A stretch of DNA of 11,096 bases from the NCBI GenBank assembly GCA_900764725.1, contig CAAFPB010000384.1:1-11096 (forward strand), in the 5' to 3' direction. Within the stretch, counting starts at the first letter, position 1, and each line of letters opens with the position of its first letter. This document shows positions 6,657 through 11,096 of the stretch, piece after piece. The translations under genes were made by a program, and so were the position numbers. This stretch comes from an uncultured Catenibacterium sp. Its GTDB lineage: Bacteria; Bacillota_I; Bacilli_A; Erysipelotrichales; Coprobacillaceae. The notes below the pieces were generated by a model. It was not told the DNA's origin and made no database searches. It saw nothing but the letters and a program-made list of their open reading frames with translations.

Positions 6657-7832
6657 TTATCCTAAAACTTTTCTAAGTTTAGTAATAAATTCATCTACAT
6701 GTTCTTTAGTAATAACTAGAGGTGGTAATAAACGGATCACCTTTTCACCTGCAGTCACTACAATAACACCTTCATCAAGTAATGCCTGAACATATTTCTT
6801 AGCAGGTACATTTAATACAATTCCCTGCATTAATCCTAAACCTCTATGACCTACTACACAGTCATAATCTTCAACGACTTTATCTAATTCTTCTAAAAGA
6901 TATTCAGATACTTCTTTACAGTTCTCTACAATTGAATCTTTCTTTAAGATATCAAACACAGTAGAGACTGCAGCAGTCACAAATGGATTACCTCCATAAG
7001 TACTTCCATGATCTCCTGGTTCCATTGCCTTCGCAAACTTTTCATTGGCTACAAATGCACCGACTGGTACACCACAGCCAATACCTTTCGCAAGACAAAC
7101 AATATCAGGTAAGATATCATACTGGAAATAAGTCATGATAGTTCCTGTTCTTCCCATACCACATTGTACTTCATCAAGAATAAGACAGATATCTTTTTCA
7201 TCACAGATTTGTCTTAATCCTTGTAAGAATTCTTTTGTACAAGGATTGACACCACCTTCACCCTGTACTGGTTCTACAATAATAGCTCCTGTACGATCAG
7301 TAAGTAAGGCCTTAACGCTGTCTAAGTCGTTTAAAGTGGCATATTTTACACCTTCCATTAATGGACCAAAAGCCTGCTGATAATGAGCATTACCAGTTAA
7401 CTTAACAGAACCTGTTGTACGTCCATGGAATGACTGATGGAATGCGATGACTTCACTATCAGCCTTATGGTGTTTCAAGAAGTAGTATTTACGTGCAAGC
7501 TTTAAAGCCCCTTCAGTTGCTTCTGCACCTGAGTTACAGAAGAATACCTTTGAAAGCTTTGTAGCTTCTACTACCTTCTTAGCTGCTTCAATGGCAGGGA
7601 CAGTATAGAAATAGTTAGACACATGAGTTAATGTCTTTAACTGCTTTTCTACCGCCTCTACATAAGCAGGATAACCATAACCAAGTGAATTAACACCAAT
7701 ACCACTATAGAAATCTAAGTATTTATTACCTTCTGTATCATAGAGATATACGCCTTCTCCATGATCTAAAACAGCATCATATCTACCATAAGCATGAAGA
7801 AAATACTGTTCTCCTTCTTCATAATACCCCAT
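6657..7832 (-). CDS. Class III PLP aminotransferase, ArgD-like; probably N-acetyl-L,L-DAP aminotransferase
   Basis: A 391-residue cytoplasmic PLP enzyme of the acetylornithine/succinyl-DAP aminotransferase group. Landmarks are YLDFYSGIGVNSLGY near 38-52, FFCNSGAEATEGALKLARKY (about 97-116), FHGRTTGS, ILDEVQCGMGRTG (about 218-230) and the PLP lysine K249 in LAKGIGCG, then STYGGNP. By sequence alone it would be called argD. Its place directly after dapF, dapH and an acetyl-DAP deacetylase, with no arg gene nearby, makes transamination of N-acetyl-2-amino-6-oxopimelate with glutamate the most likely job. Dual use in arginine synthesis is possible, since E. coli ArgD also serves the DAP pathway. 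The ATG overlaps the deacetylase stop by 1 nt (TAATG), with a strong AGGAGGAG (7845-7838) 5 nt upstream. A terminator follows 13 nt after its stop. Confidence 0.85.
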   Translation of the reverse strand: MGYYEEGEQYFLHAYGRYDAVLDHGEGVYLYDTEGNKYLDFYSGIGVNSLGYGYPAYVEAVEKQLKTLTHVSNYFYTVPAIEAAKKVVEATKLSKVFFCNSGAEATEGALKLARKYYFLKHHKADSEVIAFHQSFHGRTTGSVKLTGNAHYQQAFGPLMEGVKYATLNDLDSVKALLTDRTGAIIVEPVQGEGGVNPCTKEFLQGLRQICDEKDICLILDEVQCGMGRTGTIMTYFQYDILPDIVCLAKGIGCGVPVGAFVANEKFAKAMEPGDHGSTYGGNPFVTAAVSTVFDILKKDSIVENCKEVSEYLLEELDKVVEDYDCVVGHRGLGLMQGIVLNVPAKKYVQALLDEGVIVVTAGEKVIRLLPPLVITKEHVDEFITKLRKVLG

Positions 7833-8947
7833 TACTTCTCCTCCTGATAATTCAAAATGATTTTCATATACATATCCACAACAGACTGTAATACAGATTC
7901 ATTAAAATTGAATGTACCTGTATGAAGTCCACTCTGGAATTCCTTTGTTTTAGTACCGACAAAGATAAATAGACCTTTTACCTCTTTCTGATAGAAAGAG
8001 AAATCCTCAGCAAGCATGAGTGGTTCATCTAATTCTTTTAATGAAGTAATTGATGAGACATAGTTAAATAGCTTTTTATCATTGATGACAGCTGGATAGA
8101 ATGGTGGACAACTCCACTCAATTTGACAGCCATAGGCTTCTTCAAAGCCTTTGTTGATACGTCCTATAGAATCTGTGAGATGTGCAAACATTTCATCGCT
8201 ATAACAACGTACTGTGCCATGGAATTCTGTTTCCTTAGCTACACTATTACGTGCTGTGCCACCATGAATTTCTCCAATATTCATAATCGCTGGATGGAAT
8301 GGTGTCTTCATTCTTGTAAGAATATGCTGGTATTCATTGATCAAAGAACAAGCAATAAGTAATGAGTCTACTCCTTCATGAGGTAATCCTGCATGAGCAC
8401 CTCTTCCTATTACTTTTACATCCAATTCACCACACTCAGCCATTAAACCACCTGGTTTAGAAGCAATCACACCTTCATCTAATAAAGGCATCAAATGAAT
8501 ACCAAAAATAGATTCTACATGATACTGTTTTAATAAACCTTTTTCACAGACAATACGTGCTCCACCAGGAGATTCTTCAGCTGGCTGAAAGATTAAAAGA
8601 ATATCATAAAGAATCGGTTCTTTATTTTCTTTTAATGCTTTCGCAAAGCCGAGTAATGCAGTCATATGGCCATCATGACCACAGGCATGCATGATTCCTT
8701 GATGTGTTGATGCAAAGTCCACACCTGTTTCTTCATTCACAGGTAAGCCATCAATATCTGTTCTAAAAGCGACTGATTTACCATAGCCATGATCAATAAA
8801 GACATAGAGTCCTGTTTCTAATAATGGCTGTGGCTGATACCCCATCTTTTCTAGTTCTGCTTTTAGATAAGCTGTTGTTTGTGTCTCTTCTAATCCTAGC
8901 TCAGGAATCTGATGTAGATCCCTGCGCCATCTCTTTAAATCATCCAT
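7832..8947 (-). CDS. dapL: N-acetyldiaminopimelate deacetylase (M20 amidohydrolase)
   Basis: Metal-dependent M20D amidohydrolase of 371 residues. The family also includes hippurate and IAA-amino-acid hydrolases, but the operon position points to removal of acetate from N-acetyl-L,L-diaminopimelate. Visible features are RRDLHQIPELG (8-18), FRTDIDGLPV (61-70), the metal site HACGHDGH with C89 and H91 (87-94), QPAEESPGG with E124/E125, GRGAHAGLPHEG opening the lid/dimer domain, and GLHTGTFNFNE near the C terminus. The ATG lies 2 nt after the dapH stop. Only a weak AAGAAAGA precedes it, so translation is probably coupled. The symbol follows the acetyl-DAP deacetylase usage (ykuR/dapL) and should not be confused with L,L-DAP aminotransferase, which shares the name. 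Confidence 0.88.
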   Translation of the reverse strand: MDDLKRWRRDLHQIPELGLEETQTTAYLKAELEKMGYQPQPLLETGLYVFIDHGYGKSVAFRTDIDGLPVNEETGVDFASTHQGIMHACGHDGHMTALLGFAKALKENKEPILYDILLIFQPAEESPGGARIVCEKGLLKQYHVESIFGIHLMPLLDEGVIASKPGGLMAECGELDVKVIGRGAHAGLPHEGVDSLLIACSLINEYQHILTRMKTPFHPAIMNIGEIHGGTARNSVAKETEFHGTVRCYSDEMFAHLTDSIGRINKGFEEAYGCQIEWSCPPFYPAVINDKKLFNYVSSITSLKELDEPLMLAEDFSFYQKEVKGLFIFVGTKTKEFQSGLHTGTFNFNESVLQSVVDMYMKIILNYQEEK

Positions 8948-8949
8948 GA

Positions 8950-9654
8950 TTAAATCTTTCTTAAATCATCCATTAACTGAGTCTTATCTTTTGTCTGGTC
9001 GTCTTTTTCTTCTTTCACAATACGAGCTGGGTTACCTACAACGACAGCACCTGCTGGTACGTCTTTAGTAACGATAGAGCCTGCACCTACGACAGCACCC
9101 TTACCAATTCTTACACCTTCAATAACAACCGCATTGGCACCAATTAATACGTCATCTTCTAAGACAACTGGGTTTGCTGAAGGGGGTTCAATAACACCTG
9201 CTAGCACTGCACCAGCACCAACGTGACAATGTTTACCTACTTCTGCACGTCCTCCTAGTACTGCGCCCATATCAATCATAGAACCTTCACCAATCTTAGC
9301 ACCAATGTTGATCACTGCACCCATCATGATAACTGCGTTATCTCCGATAGTCACATGTTCACGGATAAAGCAGCCTGGTTCAATACGGGCATTGATATTT
9401 GTCATATCAATCATAGGAATCGCACTATTACGACGATCCTGTTCCATATAAGTTTCTGTAATCTTATCTTTGTTTTCTTCTAAATAAGCACGGATTGCAT
9501 CTAGATCTCCAATACAGATTTTTGAATCTTCTGTACCAAACATCTTGAATCCTTCAGCCTTAGGTAAATCTTGACCATTGATATATACCTTGACTGGTGT
9601 CTGTTTTTTCGCATTTCCAATATACTGGATAATTTCTTCTGCAGTTTTAAGCAT
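8950..9654 (-). CDS. dapH: 2,3,4,5-tetrahydropyridine-2,6-dicarboxylate N-acetyltransferase
   Basis: Transfers an acetyl group from acetyl-CoA to tetrahydrodipicolinate, committing it to the acetylated DAP branch. The N-terminal domain (1-80) is typical of DapH ([19 protein letters not shown] in part). Residues about 85-210 are hexapeptide repeats of a left-handed beta helix ([64 protein letters not shown]), expected to form a trimer. At 234 residues it is of standard length, and the C-terminal [14 protein letters not shown] tail also fits the family. The ATG overlaps the end of dapF by 8 nt, with AGGAGG at 9666-9661 spaced 6 nt, so the two genes are coupled. Confidence 0.95.
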   Translation of the reverse strand: MLKTAEEIIQYIGNAKKQTPVKVYINGQDLPKAEGFKMFGTEDSKICIGDLDAIRAYLEENKDKITETYMEQDRRNSAIPMIDMTNINARIEPGCFIREHVTIGDNAVIMMGAVINIGAKIGEGSMIDMGAVLGGRAEVGKHCHVGAGAVLAGVIEPPSANPVVLEDDVLIGANAVVIEGVRIGKGAVVGAGSIVTKDVPAGAVVVGNPARIVKEEKDDQTKDKTQLMDDLRKI

Positions 9655-10486
9655 ATTCTTCCTCCTTTAATATACCTTCAAATGTTGTCCTTGCAGGACC
9701 TGTCATAAATATCTTCTTATCACGGAGTTCAATCTGTAAATGACCTCCTAATAATTCTACATCTACCTTCTCATCACACTTATCATTAAGATAGCTGGCA
9801 TACATGACTGCACATGCACCTGTACCACAGGCCATTGTTTCACCACTGCCTCTTTCCCATACACGCATCTTTAGATGTTCTCTATCAACAACCTTAACGA
9901 ATTCAGTATTGACTGATTCAGGGAATAAAGAAGCATGTTCAAACTTAGGACCAATCGCTTCAATATCAAAATCAAGTGTATCTACATACTGGATGACATG
10001 AGGATTACCCATAGAAACAGCTGTACAATAATAAGTATTGCCATCTATTTCAATAGGTGCATTCACCATCTCTACCTTAGAGTAATTGACTGGAATATCA
10101 GAACATAGAGTAATAGGTTCACCCATATCTACACAGACACTTACAACCTTTCCATCTTCTACATTCAATTCACAGGTTCTTACCCCTGCAAGTGTTTCAA
10201 TCTTTAATGTTGTCTTATCAGTTAAGCCTTGATCATAAACAAATTTAGAAAAGCAACGGATTCCATTTCCACACATCTTTCCTTCACTACCATCAAGGTT
10301 GAACATACGCATTCTGAAATCACATGTTTCACTTGGTAAGATGATAATGACACCATCACTGCCAATACCTATATGACGATTAGATACCTTCTTGATAAAT
10401 GTTTCATCTGTTGGAACATCTTGATTGATTCCATCAAAGTAAACATAATCATTCCCGATACCTTCCATTTTCAAGAATTTCAACAT
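9647..10486 (-). CDS. dapF: Diaminopimelate epimerase
   Basis: PLP-independent racemase that converts L,L-DAP to meso-DAP, the precursor of lysine and, in many species, of the peptidoglycan cross-link. The two catalytic cysteines are present: C72 in MCGNGIRCF and C220 in ACGTGACAV. The N-terminal [14 protein letters not shown] (6-19) and GSDGVIII (42-49) motifs match, as does [13 protein letters not shown] before the second Cys. At 279 residues it is of normal length. It is the first gene of the dap operon, behind a recognisable promoter, with a modest AAAGGTG ribosome site 9 nt before the ATG. It makes the last product of the pathway although it is transcribed first. Confidence 0.97.
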   Translation of the reverse strand: MLKFLKMEGIGNDYVYFDGINQDVPTDETFIKKVSNRHIGIGSDGVIIILPSETCDFRMRMFNLDGSEGKMCGNGIRCFSKFVYDQGLTDKTTLKIETLAGVRTCELNVEDGKVVSVCVDMGEPITLCSDIPVNYSKVEMVNAPIEIDGNTYYCTAVSMGNPHVIQYVDTLDFDIEAIGPKFEHASLFPESVNTEFVKVVDREHLKMRVWERGSGETMACGTGACAVMYASYLNDKCDEKVDVELLGGHLQIELRDKKIFMTGPARTTFEGILKEEEYA

Positions 10487-10528
10487 TTTCTTTTACACCT
10501 TTCTTGTTCATACTCTGAACTTAATGAA

Positions 10529-10557
10529 AGTATAACACAAAATTATCACTGTGACAC
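10529..10557 (-). promoter_or_regulatory. Probable promoter of the dap operon
   Basis: On the minus strand a good -10 box TATACT (10534-10529) stands 17 bp from GTGTCA (10557-10552), which matches four of six positions of TTGACA. The start point would be near 10522, giving a leader of about 36 nt, too short for a lysine riboswitch. The -35 box begins only 3 nt after the L,D-transpeptidase stop codon. I see no terminator between the two genes, so read-through from that gene is also possible. Confidence 0.6.
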
Positions 10558-10560
10558 TAA

Positions 10561-11074
10561 CTAATATTTATACAAATTATCATAAGAATCGATGATCATA
10601 ATCGTCTTTTCATCAATCATAGTAAAGAGATATTTCACAATATCATGATGTAAGGCAACGCATCCCATTGTATAGTCATGTGTACCAAAACAATGAAAGA
10701 AATAAGCACTGCCCCTCCCTTTAATACACTCCTTATTATAGTTAAAGAAAGCTGTGTATTCATAAGGTTTAGTATAATCTATCAAGTGTTCATCATTCTC
10801 TTTTGTACAATGAGAATGGTCCCTAGTCTTTTCATCCACAAACTCATTATAATACTGTTCACCACACCAATAATCATCTTCAGTAATCTGATGATAATCC
10901 ATCTTTGTGCCAGGATCTGGTGCAATACCCATGAGTTTCCCAAAAGTATATTCACCTATAGGTGTTTGTCTTGCTCCTTCTTTTCCTTCACCCATGCCTC
11001 TTTGTCCAATAAGTGCCGGTGTTTGTAAGACAAGCTGCCACTCTTCTTCTTTCTTATAATAATAAAATGTTGCA
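10561..11074 (-). CDS. L,D-transpeptidase (YkuD domain), 5' partial at contig end
   Basis: The last 170 residues of a YkuD-fold L,D-transpeptidase, which forms or edits peptidoglycan peptide bonds through a catalytic Cys on the outer face of the membrane. The substrate strand ARQTPIGEYTFG opens the domain. The active site is FFHCFG followed by THDYTMGCVAL, with the Cys codon at 10662-10660 in the expected [S/T]-x-G-C context. The PDPGTKM...YW and EHLIDYTKPYEY blocks match a common Firmicutes subgroup. The signal peptide or membrane anchor and the true start are missing, because genomic sequence ends at about 11074. An apparent GTG start at 11091 beginning MCSSDL is translated adapter and must be discarded. 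Its neighbour is the dap operon, whose product meso-DAP is a typical substrate residue for 3-3 cross-links. It ends with TAG at 10563-10561. Confidence 0.88.
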
Positions 11075-11096
11075 AGATCGGAAGAGCACACGTCTG
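11075..11096. other. Illumina TruSeq adapter sequence (artefact)
   Basis: The last 22 bases begin AGATCGGAAGAGC and continue as the standard TruSeq indexed adapter without a mismatch. They are library adapter left on a read and assembled into the contig end, not genome. Genomic sequence stops at about 11074. Confidence 0.97.

Noticed and set aside
6644..6700. Weak AT-rich promoter-like boxes in the end of the aminotransferase gene
   Set aside because: TAAAAT and TATTAA occur, but no acceptable -35 box lies 16-18 bp upstream, so I did not call a promoter for the exporter.
8935..8973. 13-nt direct repeat ATGGATGATTTAA (minus strand) at the end of dapH and start of the deacetylase gene, 26 nt apart
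   Set aside because: The two copies encode MDDL in both proteins and each fits its own family's ordinary sequence, so convergence or chance is more likely than a duplication. The copy in dapH is not a better start for the deacetylase because TAA follows in that frame.
10487..10528. Lysine riboswitch upstream of dapF
   Set aside because: The leader is about 36 nt and has no extended structure; an L-box needs well over 150 nt.
10540..10563. Possible terminator between the L,D-transpeptidase and dapF
   Set aside because: Only a four-base TCAC/GTGA pairing with a single-base loop is present, which cannot form a stable hairpin.
10678..11028. A 116-codon open frame on the plus strand
   Set aside because: It is antisense to the L,D-transpeptidase gene, has no family resemblance I recognise, and I saw no good ribosome site; the minus-strand gene explains the sequence. 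The other plus-strand frames (for example 7135-7380, 1706-1930 and 5501-5689) were set aside for the same reason.

Overview
This is a low-GC Bacillota (Firmicutes) segment. Every supportable gene lies on the minus strand, so transcription runs from high to low coordinates. A single-chain alpha2-type glycyl-tRNA synthetase, a compact ybeY-cdd-era-recO cluster, AT-rich codons with a strong CAG preference for glutamine in the conserved genes, and strong GGAGG ribosome sites fit a gut Erysipelotrichales-like bacterium. The phylum is fairly secure; the order is inference. The right end carries 22 bases identical to the start of the Illumina TruSeq adapter, so this is the edge of a draft contig and bases 11075-11096 are not genomic.

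Layout, in the direction of transcription. (1) 11074-10561: the C-terminal part of an L,D-transpeptidase (YkuD fold), its 5' end lost at the contig edge. (2) 10534-6657: a promoter, then dapF, dapH, an M20-family N-acetyl-diaminopimelate deacetylase and an ArgD-like class III aminotransferase, with overlaps or 2-nt gaps. Together they account for the acetylated branch of meso-diaminopimelate (DAP)/lysine synthesis from tetrahydrodipicolinate. (3) 6643-6604: an intrinsic terminator whose 3' arm also carries the Shine-Dalgarno of the next gene. (4) 6601-1158: a peptidase-containing ABC exporter (C39 protease + transmembrane domain + ATPase), ybeY, cdd, era, recO and an alpha/beta hydrolase lacking its nucleophilic serine, ending in an intrinsic terminator that overlaps the last stop codon. 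(5) 1157-1: a strong sigma-A-type promoter set inside a perfect 14-bp inverted repeat, a short structured leader, and the first 340 codons of glyS, cut by the window start.

How the genes fit together. The dap genes supply meso-DAP for lysine and probably for peptidoglycan, and the neighbouring L,D-transpeptidase would act on peptidoglycan outside the cell. ybeY, era and recO are the usual ribosome-maturation and DNA-repair cluster found beside glyS in Firmicutes; cdd salvages cytidine. Two genes look like insertions into this conserved order: the exporter, which has no visible substrate peptide, and the hydrolase between recO and glyS.

The main points of interest are the pseudoenzyme-like hydrolase, the orphan exporter with unusual ATPase motifs, the terminator/ribosome-site overlap in front of it, and the symmetric glyS promoter. 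No mobile element, CRISPR array, tRNA or rRNA was seen. No gene-free stretch exceeds 137 bases.
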